Of a DNA stretch of 64,000 nt, positions 25,067 through 36,546 are shown one piece after another. The notes below the pieces were generated by a model. The model had not been told where the DNA came from. It worked only from the letters and a program-made list of their open reading frames with translations, and searched no databases. The stretch's first letter is position 1. Each line of letters opens with the position of its first letter. Source of the DNA: Flavobacterium galactosidilyticum. GTDB lineage: Bacteria; Bacteroidota; Bacteroidia; Flavobacteriales; Flavobacteriaceae. Location of the stretch: NCBI RefSeq assembly GCF_020911945.1, contig NZ_CP087135.1, positions 3,128,501 through 3,192,500 on the forward strand, in the 5' to 3' direction. The position numbers and the translations under genes were made by a program.

Positions 25067-25999
25067 TTATTTAACGTCCATTAATTCAACATCAAAAATC
25101 AAAGTAGCGTTTGGCGGAATTGCTCCTCCAGCTCCACGAGATCCGTATCCTAAATGTGATGGAATTACAAAACGTGCTTTATCACCTACTTTCAGCAAAG
25201 CAATACCTTCGTCCCATCCTTCAATAACTTGACCTTGACCTAATCTGAAATCGATTGGTTTTTTTCTTGGATAAGAAGAATCAAAAACTTTACCGTTTTC
25301 TAATGATCCTTCATAGTGAACTGAAACCGTTTTACCGTTTTCCGCTTGTTTACCTTCACCCCTTTGAATGAATTGGTAACGCAAACCACTTTCTGTTTTC
25401 TCAAAACCAGCAGCTAATTTTTCCATTGCCGCTTCTGCTTCTGCTTTCAAAGCGATATCACGTTTGTTACGCGCTCCTTTGAAAGTGATAAAAGCTTCAA
25501 TTGCATTCCAGTTTTCAGCTTCTTCACCTACTCTCACGATTTCAATTGACTCTAAAGCATCTCCCTGATCAACAGCATCAACAACATCTTGCCCTTCAAC
25601 AACATGACCAAAAACAGTATGTTTGTTATCTAACCAATCCGTTGGAATATGAGTGATATAAAACTGTGAACCGTTTGTTCCAGGTCCTGAGTTAGCCATT
25701 GCTAAAACTCCTGGACGATTGTGTTTTAAACTTGGGTGAAATTCATCATCAAATTTATAACCTGGATCTCCAGTTCCTGTTCCTTGTGGACAACCACCTT
25801 GAATCATAAAATCAGGAATTACTCTATGAAATTTTAATCCATCGTAAAATTTAACTCCTTGTGGTTTTACTTTATTCTCTAATTTTCCTTCAGCTAATCC
25901 TACGAAATTCCCTACTGTTCCAGGAGTCAAATCATGTGTCAATTTTACTAAAACAGCCCCTTTTGTGGTGTTGAATTTAGCATATATTCCATTTTCCAT
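25067..25999 (-). CDS. Dual peptidylprolyl isomerase: cyclophilin fused to FKBP
   Basis: A 310-residue cytosolic prolyl isomerase made of two unrelated catalytic domains. Cyclophilin is at about residues 1-150 (FHRVIPDFMIQGGCPQG with the catalytic Arg, NGSQFYIT, DWLDNKHTVFGHV). A linker at about 150-200 contains KRDIALKAEAEAAMEKLAAGFEKT. FKBP is at about 200-310 (SVHYEGSLENGKVFDSS, GQVIEGWDEGIALLKVGDKARFVIP, LGYGSRGAGGAIPPNATLIFDVELMDV). Known family: cyclophilin-FKBP dual immunophilins (CFBP), described in Flavobacterium. The start at 25999 is chosen because the alternative at 26026 falls within the -7 box. It is monocistronic. Confidence 0.95.
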   Translation of the reverse strand: MENGIYAKFNTTKGAVLVKLTHDLTPGTVGNFVGLAEGKLENKVKPQGVKFYDGLKFHRVIPDFMIQGGCPQGTGTGDPGYKFDDEFHPSLKHNRPGVLAMANSGPGTNGSQFYITHIPTDWLDNKHTVFGHVVEGQDVVDAVDQGDALESIEIVRVGEEAENWNAIEAFITFKGARNKRDIALKAEAEAAMEKLAAGFEKTESGLRYQFIQRGEGKQAENGKTVSVHYEGSLENGKVFDSSYPRKKPIDFRLGQGQVIEGWDEGIALLKVGDKARFVIPSHLGYGSRGAGGAIPPNATLIFDVELMDVK

Positions 26000-26395
26000 T
26001 TCTGTATAATTTTTATTGAAATGCAAATTTACGAATTTAATTATAGAATTACCAATAGTTAACTTTTACGACTAATTCTCCTATCTAGAAGAAAGCAATA
26101 GGAGATTACAACAATTATAAAAAAAACAGTTTTATCGTTTTTTTTGATTCTAATTTATAAGTCATATTAAACGTTAACCGCGTTAATGTTCTTAATACTC
26201 ATATAGAATTCTACTTACGAATCTTTTCAACAATTTTATGAAATTAATACTCCAAAAAATAGAGAATTGATTAAAAAAGCAACTTAACAAAAACCATAAT
26301 CGAACATTTTTAATAATTATTTCAATATTGCAAAAACTTAATTACTTTAGTGCCACAAAACATTTCACAATCAAAAACTAACAAACCAAGATTAC
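26000..26395. other. Divergent intergenic region
   Basis: About 395 bp between the isomerase and M14 peptidase genes. It contains the isomerase -7 box and a hairpin at 26077-26105 (TCTCCTAT/ATAGGAGA, 13-nt loop). I cannot find an exact TAnnTTTG box for the peptidase, and I see no ORF or repeat. Confidence 0.5.
26024..26031 (-). promoter_or_regulatory. -7 box (TAAATTTG on minus strand) for the dual isomerase
   Basis: An exact TAnnTTTG match on the minus strand, 24 bp before the ATG at 25999. It overlaps the upstream alternative start codon. Confidence 0.6.
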
Positions 26396-28912
26396 ATGAA
26401 ACATTTTCTACTTATCTGCCTTTTATTTTGCGGAATTGTTAATGCACAGCAAAAGCCAACCTTAGAATATTATTTACCAGAGAATGACACTTACAACAAA
26501 AACATACCTACACCCAAAAGTATATTCCATTTTGAATTAGGTGAAATGCACACCGATCATACGCAAGTGGCACATTACATGAATGAAGTAGCAAAGGCTT
26601 CTAACAGAATTTTTATTGAAACTACCGGCTATACTTACGAAAACAAACCACTACAGTTATTAACGATTTCGAGTCCAAAAAATTTAGCAAACCTAGACGA
26701 AATTCTTAAAAGACATCAAGCAGTCACAGACGCTGGAGCTAATAACAAGGACGTTTCTGATATGCCTATTGTTGTATATTTAGGCTATTCCATTCATGGA
26801 AATGAATCTAGCGGAACAGGCGCAGCCATTGCGTTAGCTTATTATTTAGCCGCCTCAGAAAGTCCAGAACTTGAAAAAACATTAGAAAAAACAATCATAT
26901 TATTAGATCCTTGTTTTAATCCTGACGGATTGCAACGTTTTTCTACTTGGGTTAATAGCAATAAAAGTACAAATTTAGTAACTGATCCTAACGATAGAGA
27001 GTTTAACGAAATGTGGCCTCGTGGACGATTTAATCATTATTGGTTTGATATGAATAGAGATTGGCTACCTGTACAACTTCCAGAAAGTCAAGCAAGAATT
27101 AGATCCTTTAGAAAATGGCAACCCAATTTATTATGCGATTTTCATGAAATGGGAACCAACTCAACTTACTTTTTCCAGCCGGGAGAACCAAGTCGAACCA
27201 ATCCGTTGACCCCAGAATTAAATCAAATTCTAACGCACAAAATTGCTGGTTATCATGCTAGAGCATTAGACAAAATAGGGAGTTCGTATTTTATAGAGAA
27301 AAATTACGATGATTTTTATTATGGAAAAGGCTCCTCCTATCCTGATATTAACGGGTCAATAGGAATTTTGTTTGAGCAAGCGAGCTCAAGAGGTCACGCA
27401 CAGGAAAGCGCTAACGGAATTTTAACTTTCCCTTTTACAATTAGAAACCAGTTCACAACCAGCTTATCTTCTATAAAAGCCTCTTATGAAATGCGCAAAG
27501 AACTATTAGAATATCAAAGAGATTTTTACGTAAAAGCAAAAAGTGATAGCAAAAAAAGTAAAACAAAGGCTTATATCTTTGGTGACGAAAAGGATGCAAC
27601 TAGGGTAAATGAGTTAGCAAAAATATTAGATCAGCACAAAATTGAAATGCTGAAATTGAAAGAAGATATAACATTTAATAAGAAGAAATTTGATAAAAAC
27701 GTAAGCTATATTATTCCTGTAGAGCAAAAAAACACAAAGCTAATCAATGCGATTTTTGATAGAGAAACTAAGTTTAAAGACAGTTTGTTTTATGATATTT
27801 CTACTTGGAGTTTTGACCTAGCTTTCAATTTGAATTTTGAAGGAATAAATTCTCTTGCTCAAGCAGGCGAAAAGTATGAGCCGCTTAAAAAAAATGGATT
27901 AGTTACTAAAAAAAGTGATATTGGCTACTTAATCGAATGGACAGATTACGAGTCTCCTAAACTTTTAAACCTAATTTTTTCTAAAAACTTACGAGTTAGA
28001 ACGACTAAACAGCCTTTTATCTCTGCTGGTAAAACCTATTCGTATGGAAGTCTTTTCATTCCCGTTCAAAACCAACAAATAGATTCTGATGCGATATTCA
28101 ACTATTTAAATACAATAATTACAGATTACTCGATCGAAATCGCTGCAGTAGAGACAGGATTCACGGAAGGTATTAATTTAGGAAATCCAAATTTTATAAC
28201 TCTTTCTCAACCAAAAGTGGCGATGATAGTAGGACAAGGTGTAGATGCATCTGACGCAGGAGAAATTTGGCACTTATTTGATCAAAAAGCCGCAATGCCT
28301 TTGACTAAGTTAAATATAGATCAGTTGCAAAACAGCGATCTTAATAGATATACTACTTTAATTCTTCCCAATGGAAATTATTCTGGAATCTCTGCCAAAG
28401 TAGTTTCTAAAATTGAACAATGGACACAAAATGGAGGAACTCTTATTGCTTATCAAGATGCTATAAAATGGTTAAATGACGCGAAGTTTATAGACTTAAC
28501 TTTTAAAACAGTAAAAAGTGAAGCTAAAAAAGTTTCTTTCGAACAAGCTTATGATTATAGAGGTGCGCAACTTATTTCCGGAGCAATATTTGAAACTAAA
28601 TTAGATTTGTCACATCCTATTAATTTTGGTATGCCTAGAAATACAATGCCTATTTTTAGAAATACATCGATAATTATAGAGCCAAACAAAAACAGCTTCA
28701 ATAACCCTATCCAATACACGAAAAATCCATTGATCAGTGGATATGTTTCCAAGCAAAATTTAGAATTATTAAAAGAAAGCGTACCTTTTCAATCGATAAA
28801 AAAAGGGGATGGAAAAATTATTGTTTTTACGGACAACACTAATTTCAGAGCATTCTGGCTTGGTACAGAAAAATTATTATGGAACGCTATATTTTTCAGT
28901 AATTTAATGTAA
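26396..28912 (+). CDS. Secreted M14 family zinc metallocarboxypeptidase with C-terminal glutamine-amidotransferase-like domain
   Basis: An 838-residue exported protein (signal peptide MKHFLLICLLFCGIVNAQ). The M14 domain spans about residues 60-370: zinc ligands in HGNESSG (H and E), the NPDG loop, DMNRDW (substrate Arg), the third zinc His in CDFHEMG, and a catalytic-Glu region in ILFEQASSRG. The C-terminal part (KVAMIVGQGVDASDAGEIWHLFDQ to the end, about 610-838) looks like the class I amidotransferase-like domain often attached to Bacteroidetes M14 peptidases. It probably degrades peptides outside the inner membrane. It is monocistronic with a hairpin downstream. Confidence 0.92.
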   Translation: MKHFLLICLLFCGIVNAQQKPTLEYYLPENDTYNKNIPTPKSIFHFELGEMHTDHTQVAHYMNEVAKASNRIFIETTGYTYENKPLQLLTISSPKNLANLDEILKRHQAVTDAGANNKDVSDMPIVVYLGYSIHGNESSGTGAAIALAYYLAASESPELEKTLEKTIILLDPCFNPDGLQRFSTWVNSNKSTNLVTDPNDREFNEMWPRGRFNHYWFDMNRDWLPVQLPESQARIRSFRKWQPNLLCDFHEMGTNSTYFFQPGEPSRTNPLTPELNQILTHKIAGYHARALDKIGSSYFIEKNYDDFYYGKGSSYPDINGSIGILFEQASSRGHAQESANGILTFPFTIRNQFTTSLSSIKASYEMRKELLEYQRDFYVKAKSDSKKSKTKAYIFGDEKDATRVNELAKILDQHKIEMLKLKEDITFNKKKFDKNVSYIIPVEQKNTKLINAIFDRETKFKDSLFYDISTWSFDLAFNLNFEGINSLAQAGEKYEPLKKNGLVTKKSDIGYLIEWTDYESPKLLNLIFSKNLRVRTTKQPFISAGKTYSYGSLFIPVQNQQIDSDAIFNYLNTIITDYSIEIAAVETGFTEGINLGNPNFITLSQPKVAMIVGQGVDASDAGEIWHLFDQKAAMPLTKLNIDQLQNSDLNRYTTLILPNGNYSGISAKVVSKIEQWTQNGGTLIAYQDAIKWLNDAKFIDLTFKTVKSEAKKVSFEQAYDYRGAQLISGAIFETKLDLSHPINFGMPRNTMPIFRNTSIIIEPNKNSFNNPIQYTKNPLISGYVSKQNLELLKESVPFQSIKKGDGKIIVFTDNTNFRAFWLGTEKLLWNAIFFSNLM

Positions 28913-28967
28913 CTAATCTTGTTACTATTTAAAGTAATCAGTTCTTATAAAACTTTTTAAAAATCAA

Positions 28968-29005
28968 AAAAAATTCCTGCTTCATAAATACTTGCAGGAC
29001 TTTTT
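28968..29005 (+). terminator. Probable intrinsic terminator
   Basis: TCCTGC/GCAGGA stem with a 13-nt loop, preceded by an A-run and followed by C-TTTTT, 60 bp after the peptidase stop. Confidence 0.55.
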
Positions 29006-29062
29006 CATACTTACAAAATTGATTGATTAATAAAACGATAAAAACTGACGATAAAAACATTG

Positions 29063-29070
29063 TACCTTTG
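29063..29070 (+). promoter_or_regulatory. -7 box (TACCTTTG) for trmD
   Basis: An exact TAnnTTTG match 25 bp before the trmD ATG. Confidence 0.65.
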
Positions 29071-29095
29071 ACCTCTCAAAACTTACAAATAAATT

Positions 29096-29770
29096 ATGCG
29101 CATTGATATTGTTACACTTTTACCAGAATTATTACGAAGTCCATTTGAGGCTTCTATTATGAAACGTGCTATCGATAAAGGATTAGTAGAAGTTCATTTC
29201 CATAATTTACGTGATTACACGACTAACAAACAAAAGAGTGTCGATGATTATCCTTACGGTGGTGGCGCTGGAATGGTAATGACAGTACAACCTATTGATG
29301 ATTGTATTTCGCATTTGAAAAGCGAAAGAGATTATGACGAAATCATATATATGTCGCCTGATGGGGAAACACTAAATCAGAAAATGGCAAATACAATGTC
29401 AATGCATGAGAATATCATTATTCTTTGCGGACATTATAAAGGAGTAGATCAGCGTGTGCGAGATCATTTTATTACTAAGGAAATTTCTATAGGAGACTAC
29501 GTTTTATCTGGTGGAGAATTAGGTGCATTAGTATTATCAGATGCCTTAATCCGATTAATTCCAGGAGTTTTGAGTGATGAAACATCAGCATTGACAGATA
29601 GTTTTCAAGATGGATTATTGTCTGGACCTATATATACAAGACCAGCTGATTATAAAGGATGGAAAGTTCCAGAAGTTTTGACCAGTGGGAATTTTGCCAA
29701 AATAGACAAATGGCGTGAAGACACAGCATACGAACATACTAAAAACAGAAGACCTGATTTATTAGAGTAA
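29096..29770 (+). CDS. trmD: tRNA (guanine(37)-N1)-methyltransferase
   Basis: A 224-residue SPOUT-class enzyme that methylates G37 next to the anticodon using S-adenosylmethionine and prevents frameshifting. Markers: [17 protein letters not shown], the [11 protein letters not shown] loop, the knot region [27 protein letters not shown], and the C-terminal [21 protein letters not shown]. The length is typical for the family. rplS lies 254 bp downstream with its own promoter and leader, so in contrast to the classical rpsP-rimM-trmD-rplS operon only the last two genes remain neighbours here. Confidence 0.97.
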   Translation: MRIDIVTLLPELLRSPFEASIMKRAIDKGLVEVHFHNLRDYTTNKQKSVDDYPYGGGAGMVMTVQPIDDCISHLKSERDYDEIIYMSPDGETLNQKMANTMSMHENIIILCGHYKGVDQRVRDHFITKEISIGDYVLSGGELGALVLSDALIRLIPGVLSDETSALTDSFQDGLLSGPIYTRPADYKGWKVPEVLTSGNFAKIDKWREDTAYEHTKNRRPDLLE

Positions 29771-29923
29771 TTTAAAAGTGGGGAGTATTTAGTGTTAAGT
29801 TTTAATTTGTTTTTAATAACAGTTTCAGTGACAGCTATAAGACGATATTTTTAGTTTCTATTTTTAAATTTGTGAACCCACATATATTTAAAAAAACCAT
29901 AGGTGAATACTAAAAAATAAACC

Positions 29924-29953
29924 TTGTAAATTAAAACAATAGTTCTATATTTG
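29924..29953 (+). promoter_or_regulatory. rplS promoter (TTG, 19-bp gap, TATATTTG)
   Basis: TTG at 29924-29926 and TATATTTG at 29946-29953 form a textbook Bacteroidetes -33/-7 promoter with optimal spacing. It is independent of trmD. Confidence 0.8.
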
Positions 29954-29959
29954 CACCCA

Positions 29960-30024
29960 AATTTAGATCAACCTCTGGCGAGATCCGCGAATGTTGATTT
30001 GATAAAACCATAATTAAAGATATC
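29960..30024 (+). promoter_or_regulatory. Structured 5' leader of rplS, candidate ribosomal-protein leader
   Basis: The transcript leader contains an outer stem ATCAAC (29967-29972)/GTTGAT (29993-29998), extendable with G-U pairs, and an inner GCG/CGC mini-stem around AGATC. A GC-rich structured leader in otherwise AT-rich DNA, directly after a promoter and before a ribosomal protein gene, suggests autoregulation by L19. I recall candidate L19 leaders reported for Flavobacteriia; the match must be tested with the covariance model. Confidence 0.55.
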
Positions 30025-30375
30025 ATGGCAGATTTAATGAAATTCGTTCAAGACGAATTAGTAGCAAAAAAAGATTTCCCAGTTTTTGCAGCTGGAGACA
30101 CTATCACTGTTTACTACGAAATTAGAGAGGGTGAAAAAACTAGAACACAGTTTTTTAAAGGAGTTGTTATTCAAAGAAGAGGTTCTGCTAATACAGAAAC
30201 TTTTACAATTCGTAAAATGTCAGGTGCAATTGGAGTTGAGCGTATCTTCCCAGTAAACTTGCCTGCTTTACAAAAAGTTGAAATCAACAAAAAAGGTGCA
30301 GTTCGTAGAGCTAGAATTTTCTATTTCAGAGAACTTACCGGTAAAAAAGCTAAGATTAAAGACAAAAGAAGATAG
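30025..30375 (+). CDS. rplS: 50S ribosomal protein L19
   Basis: A 116-residue ribosomal protein at the interface of the two subunits. Family blocks visible are FAAGDTITVYYEIREGEKTRTQFFKGVVIQRRGSANTETFTIRKMSGAIGVERIFPVNLPALQKVEI and VRRARIFYFREL-GKKAKIKDKR at the C-terminus. The length is normal. It has its own strong promoter and structured leader and is followed by a strong terminator, so it is expressed as a single-gene unit. Confidence 0.98.
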   Translation: MADLMKFVQDELVAKKDFPVFAAGDTITVYYEIREGEKTRTQFFKGVVIQRRGSANTETFTIRKMSGAIGVERIFPVNLPALQKVEINKKGAVRRARIFYFRELTGKKAKIKDKRR

Positions 30376-30394
30376 TTTACTATCTCTTTACCAT

Positions 30395-30434
30395 AAAAAT
30401 CCCATCCTGAACCATCAGGTTTGGGATTTTTTTT
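30395..30434 (+). terminator. Intrinsic terminator after rplS
   Basis: AAAAATCCCA...TGGGATTTTT stem with an inner CCTGA/TCAGG stem and a long T-run. Confidence 0.88.
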
Positions 30435-30576
30435 TGCCCATCTTTAAAATAAAACCAAAAAAAACTTATTTTATCTCCAAAAAATAAGAAAAAATCATTT
30501 TACAACTACCAACATAATAATCTCATAATTCCCATATTTCTGCATGAAACTTAAGCTAATTTCAGTCTGATTTTCA

Positions 30577-30584
30577 TATATTTG
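30577..30584 (+). promoter_or_regulatory. -7 box (TATATTTG) for icd
   Basis: An exact TAnnTTTG match 72 bp before the icd ATG. The leader between them contains a small ATCCT/AGGAT hairpin. Confidence 0.6.
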
Positions 30585-30632
30585 CTTCGCCAAATTTTAG
30601 GCAAAATATACATTTCACATCCTAATTATTAA

Positions 30633-32879
<2,247 letters not shown>

Positions 32880-32900
32880 ATCTATTTTTAGAATGATACA

Positions 32901-32932
32901 AAAGGCAACTGGAAACGGTTGTCTTTTTTTTT
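32901..32932 (+). terminator. Intrinsic terminator after icd
   Basis: AAAGGCAAC/GTTGTCTTT stem with a short loop and a T-run. Confidence 0.8.
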
Positions 32933-33012
32933 ACAATACAAGCATACATTAACAATTGTTAAACAAAAAATAACGCTATTTTTATTGTAATTTGCCACTC
33001 AAAATCCAAGAA

Positions 33013-35394
33013 ATGTTTATAAAGAAACACGTACTACTTTTTGTTATAATTTTATTTGCTACAACTGCTTTCGCCCAAGAGAAATTCACTATTAGTGGAA
33101 CTATTATGGATGCGAATACTAATGAAACCTTAATAGGCGTAAACATCATTATTCCACAATTAAAAACAGGAGTTACAACTAACGAATATGGCTTTTATTC
33201 GATAACAGTGCCTCAAGGAATGCATACTATTCAAGTTTCTTCTTTGGGATATATTACGGTAGAAGAAGCAATTAGTTTGAATACAAATAGCAAGAAAAAC
33301 TTCAACCTTTACAGTAACGAAACTGCCCTTAAAGAAGTTATTGTAAGCGGAAACAACACAAAAATAGACATCAAGAAACCAGAAATGAGTGTTAACAAAC
33401 TCTCTATTTCTGCTATAAAAAAAATGCCCGTTGTTCTAGGTGAAGTTGATATTATAAAATCACTTTTGCTACTTCCTGGAGTTACTAATGCTGGCGAAGG
33501 TGCTTCTGGTTTTAATGTACGCGGTGGTGGCGCGGATCAAAATTTAATATTACTAGACGAAGCTACTATTTTTAATTCTTCTCATGTTTTCGGTTTCTTC
33601 TCGGTATTTAATCCAGATGCTATCAAAGATTTAAAGTTGTACAAAGGGGGAATTCCAGCACGCTACGGAGGAAGAGCTTCTTCTGTTTTGGACATTTACC
33701 AAAAAGATGGGAGCAGTAAAGGTTTTCATGTCAATGGAGGAATAGGATTAATATCGAGTAGAATTCTGGCCGAAGGACCAATAGTTAAAGATAGAGGCTC
33801 TTTCTTAATAGGAGGTAGAAGTTCCTACGCCCATTTATTCTTAAAACTGTCTGAAAAACAAAAAAATAACGCTGCATATTTTTATGACTTAAACACTAAA
33901 TTAAGTTATAAATTAAATCCTAACAACAATTTATATTTATCCAGTTATTTTGGTAGAGATGTATTTTCGTTAAACAAAAGCTTTACTAATATTTATGGAA
34001 ATTCTACTTTAAACTTGCGATGGAATCACTTATTCTCTGATAAATTGTTCTCGAATTTATCGCTGATTTACAGCGATTATTATTACGGATTGGATTTAGA
34101 TTTTGTTGGTTTCAAATGGGATTCTGGTATAAAAAACTACAATATCAAGTACGATTTCAAAAATTACATTTCCGATAAATTCAAATTAAACTATGGTGCA
34201 AATGGAATTTATTACCAATTCAATCCAGGAACTATAAAGCCCTCTAACGAAAATTCAGGAATCAACTTTGATCAATTAGATAAGAAATACGCATTTGAAC
34301 CCGCATTATATCTAAATGCTGATCACGAAATTTCTGATAAAATATCAGTTTCCTACGGTCTGCGTTACAGTTTATTCTACCGTTTGGGGCAATCAACTGT
34401 AAATATTTATGAAAATAACAATCCGGTAACTTTTAATCCTGATTTACAGATTTATGAAAAAGCAACTCCAATAGGAACAAAATACTACGAAAAAAACAAA
34501 GCTATAAAATCCTATAACAACTTCGAACCTCGTTTTTCTTTTGCGTACCAACTCAATGATGATCAATCAATAAAAACGAGTTATAACAGAATGGTTCAGT
34601 ATTTACAGTTGATTTCAAATACGTCATCACCTACTCCACTTGATATCTGGACGCCTAGTGACAATTTTATAAAACCACAAATCGCTGACCAAGTGGCCCT
34701 GGGTTATTTCAGAAACTTTAAAGACGGTGATTATTCATTGGAAGTTGAAACCTACTATAAGAAAGTAAAAAACAGATTGGATTATATTGACGGAGCAAAT
34801 TTAATTGCAAATAAAGCAATTGAGCAAGTCGTATTAAATGGTCAATTACGCTCTTACGGATTAGAACTAATGTTCAAGAAAAATGAAGGTCGATTAAATG
34901 GTTGGATTTCCTATACACTATCAAAATCCGAACAACAAACTCCTGGAAGAACAGCTGCTGAGACAGGAATTAACAATGGCGCTTGGTACAATTCAGTTTA
35001 TGACAAAACGCACAATCTCGCTATTACAAGTGCTTATAATCTTAATGAAAAATGGTCTTTTGGAGCAAATTTTGCCCTGCAAACTGGTCAACCAGCTACT
35101 TTTCCAAATGGCAGGTACGAATACCTAGGTATTGCAGTTCCTAGTTATGGATTGCGAAATGAAAATAGACTTCCAGCCTATCATCACTTAGATATTTCTG
35201 CAACGCTAACACCAACAAAAAATGCGAGTAGAAAATGGAAAGGTGAATGGGTTTTTAGCATTTACAACTTGTACAATCGCAAAAATGCCGCTTCTATCAA
35301 TTTCAGACAAAATGCAGATTCTGGAAATAACGAAGCCATAAAAACTTCTATTTTCGGAATAGTTCCAGCAGTTAGTTATAACTTCAAACTTTAA
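33013..35394 (+). CDS. TonB-dependent outer membrane receptor with N-terminal carboxypeptidase-regulatory-like domain
   Basis: A 793-residue protein. The start at 33013 precedes the signal peptide MFIKKHVLLFVIILFATTAFAQ; the upstream in-frame start adds seven unlike residues. It has a CarboxypepD_reg-like domain at about residues 22-110 (TISGTIMDANTNETLIGVNIIIP), then the plug (GFNVRGGGADQNLILLDEATIF, YKGGIPARYGGRASSVLDIY) and a 22-strand-type barrel to the terminal YNFKL. It would import an unknown substrate using TonB/ExbBD energy. The partner lipoprotein of DUF4249 type follows after 41 bp. No SusD homologue is present, so it is not a classical SusCD glycan system. Confidence 0.93.
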   Translation: MFIKKHVLLFVIILFATTAFAQEKFTISGTIMDANTNETLIGVNIIIPQLKTGVTTNEYGFYSITVPQGMHTIQVSSLGYITVEEAISLNTNSKKNFNLYSNETALKEVIVSGNNTKIDIKKPEMSVNKLSISAIKKMPVVLGEVDIIKSLLLLPGVTNAGEGASGFNVRGGGADQNLILLDEATIFNSSHVFGFFSVFNPDAIKDLKLYKGGIPARYGGRASSVLDIYQKDGSSKGFHVNGGIGLISSRILAEGPIVKDRGSFLIGGRSSYAHLFLKLSEKQKNNAAYFYDLNTKLSYKLNPNNNLYLSSYFGRDVFSLNKSFTNIYGNSTLNLRWNHLFSDKLFSNLSLIYSDYYYGLDLDFVGFKWDSGIKNYNIKYDFKNYISDKFKLNYGANGIYYQFNPGTIKPSNENSGINFDQLDKKYAFEPALYLNADHEISDKISVSYGLRYSLFYRLGQSTVNIYENNNPVTFNPDLQIYEKATPIGTKYYEKNKAIKSYNNFEPRFSFAYQLNDDQSIKTSYNRMVQYLQLISNTSSPTPLDIWTPSDNFIKPQIADQVALGYFRNFKDGDYSLEVETYYKKVKNRLDYIDGANLIANKAIEQVVLNGQLRSYGLELMFKKNEGRLNGWISYTLSKSEQQTPGRTAAETGINNGAWYNSVYDKTHNLAITSAYNLNEKWSFGANFALQTGQPATFPNGRYEYLGIAVPSYGLRNENRLPAYHHLDISATLTPTKNASRKWKGEWVFSIYNLYNRKNAASINFRQNADSGNNEAIKTSIFGIVPAVSYNFKL

Positions 35395-35435
35395 GTACAG
35401 TAGCTCTAAAAAGGGTGAACAAAAAAATAAATATC

Positions 35436-36257
35436 ATGAAAAAATTAACATTATACATAGTACTTTTTTTGGCTATTATATCAAGTAGCTGCGAAGATGT
35501 AATTGCCTTAGATTTGAATACTGCTCCACCTAAACTAGTTGTTACTGCAGCTATCAATTGGAAAAAAGGAACATCTGGCAAACAACAAAAAGTGACTTTA
35601 ACGACAACTACTGGTTTTTACAGCACGGAAATCCCACGAGTTTCTCAAGCAACCGTTACAATTAAAAATAGCAATAATGTAGTGTTTAACTTCGTAGAAT
35701 CTGCTGTTAAGGGTGAATATATTTGCAATAATTTTATTCCAGTTTTAGATGAAACGTATACATTGACCGTTATTAGCAAAGGGGCTACTTACACAGCAAC
35801 AGAGACCCTTAAACCAGTTCCTCCTATAACAGAAATCATTCAGAACGATAAAGGCGGCTTTACTGGAGACCAGATTGAAATCAAAACATTTTACATGGAT
35901 CCTGCAAACGAAACCAATTATTACCTTTATAAATACGCATATTCCAACCAAATAAAATCAAATTTTTATGTGGATTACGATGAATTTTTCAACGGAAATA
36001 AATTTTTTAGTATTTCCCAAAATGATGAATTAAAAATAGGCGATAAAATTGAAGTTACCCATTACGGCATTTCAAAACCGTACTACAATTATATGAATAT
36101 TTTAGTTACTATTTCAAGCAACAGCGGCGGAAGCCCTTTTCAGTCGCCACCAGCTACCGTAAAAGGAAATATTATCAACACTACAAATACTGCTGATTTC
36201 CCATTGGGCTATTTCTCGTTAAGCGAAGTCGATGTGAAAAATTACACTATACAATAA
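35436..36257 (+). CDS. DUF4249-type lipoprotein
   Basis: A 273-residue lipoprotein. The start at 35436 gives signal MKKLTLYIVLFLAIISSSC with the lipobox Cys at about residue 19. The mature part starts EDVIALDLNTAPPKLVVTAAINW and contains Ig-like beta blocks (VSQATVTIKNSNNVVFNF, ETYTLTVISKGATYTATETL). DUF4249 proteins are encoded beside TonB receptors in Bacteroidetes, as here (41 bp downstream of the receptor), and likely act as its surface partner. The substrate is unknown. Confidence 0.85.
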   Translation: MKKLTLYIVLFLAIISSSCEDVIALDLNTAPPKLVVTAAINWKKGTSGKQQKVTLTTTTGFYSTEIPRVSQATVTIKNSNNVVFNFVESAVKGEYICNNFIPVLDETYTLTVISKGATYTATETLKPVPPITEIIQNDKGGFTGDQIEIKTFYMDPANETNYYLYKYAYSNQIKSNFYVDYDEFFNGNKFFSISQNDELKIGDKIEVTHYGISKPYYNYMNILVTISSNSGGSPFQSPPATVKGNIINTTNTADFPLGYFSLSEVDVKNYTIQ

Positions 36258-36264
36258 TCAGTGT

Positions 36265-36421
36265 AAGTTTAAGGAGCAAATCCGGATTTCCATTTCAAGT
36301 TCTCTTGCCAAAAAAGTTTTTATCTATTGTCCTTGCAAGAGCTTGCTCTGGTCGCTTTGGAAGAACAAGAAAAAATACTTTTTCACTGCGAGAAGCTTTT
36401 CATTGCAATCCGGGCTAGGCG
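36265..36421 (-). repeat. Degenerate dispersed intergenic repeat, copy C (longest)
   Basis: On the minus strand it begins GCCTAGCCCGGATTGCAATG, contains GAAAAGCTTCTCGCAG, CAAGGACAATAG and GAGAACTTGAAATGG, and ends ATCCGGATTTGCTCC. It shares end motifs and internal order with copies A and B at 9185-9303 and 9929-10008. About 155 bp, so this may be nearest to full length. Short ORFs inside it are chance. Regions 36258-36546 hold only this element and a tandem repeat. Confidence 0.55.
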
Positions 36422-36496
36422 TATTGGTTTTCAGTTGCTATTTTTTTACCTAACTTTACAATCTACAAATCAAAAAATATTTATTTCTTATCTAGA

Positions 36497-36545
36497 AAAT
36501 CTGAAATCTGAAATCTGAAATCAAAATTCTAAAATCTAAAATCTC
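36497..36545 (+). repeat. 7-bp tandem repeat directly before the thiamine pyrophosphokinase start
   Basis: Seven consecutive 7-bp units: AAATCTG three times, then AAATCAA, AATTCTA, AAATCTA and AAATCTC. The last unit ends one base before the ATG. The first three units are perfect, the rest degenerate. Because seven is not a multiple of three, copy-number change would alter leader length or promoter spacing but not the protein. Confidence 0.8.
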
Positions 36546-36546
36546 A

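Noticed and set aside
29781..29923. Fourth copy of the dispersed repeat upstream of rplS
   Set aside because: The shared motifs (CCCnGATnG and GGATTAGC) are absent; the region is plain AT-rich spacer.
36327..36518. 63-residue ORF between the DUF4249 gene and thiamine pyrophosphokinase
   Set aside because: It lies mostly in copy C of the dispersed repeat and part of the tandem repeat, with no recognisable domain or promoter; the sequence is not protein-like.
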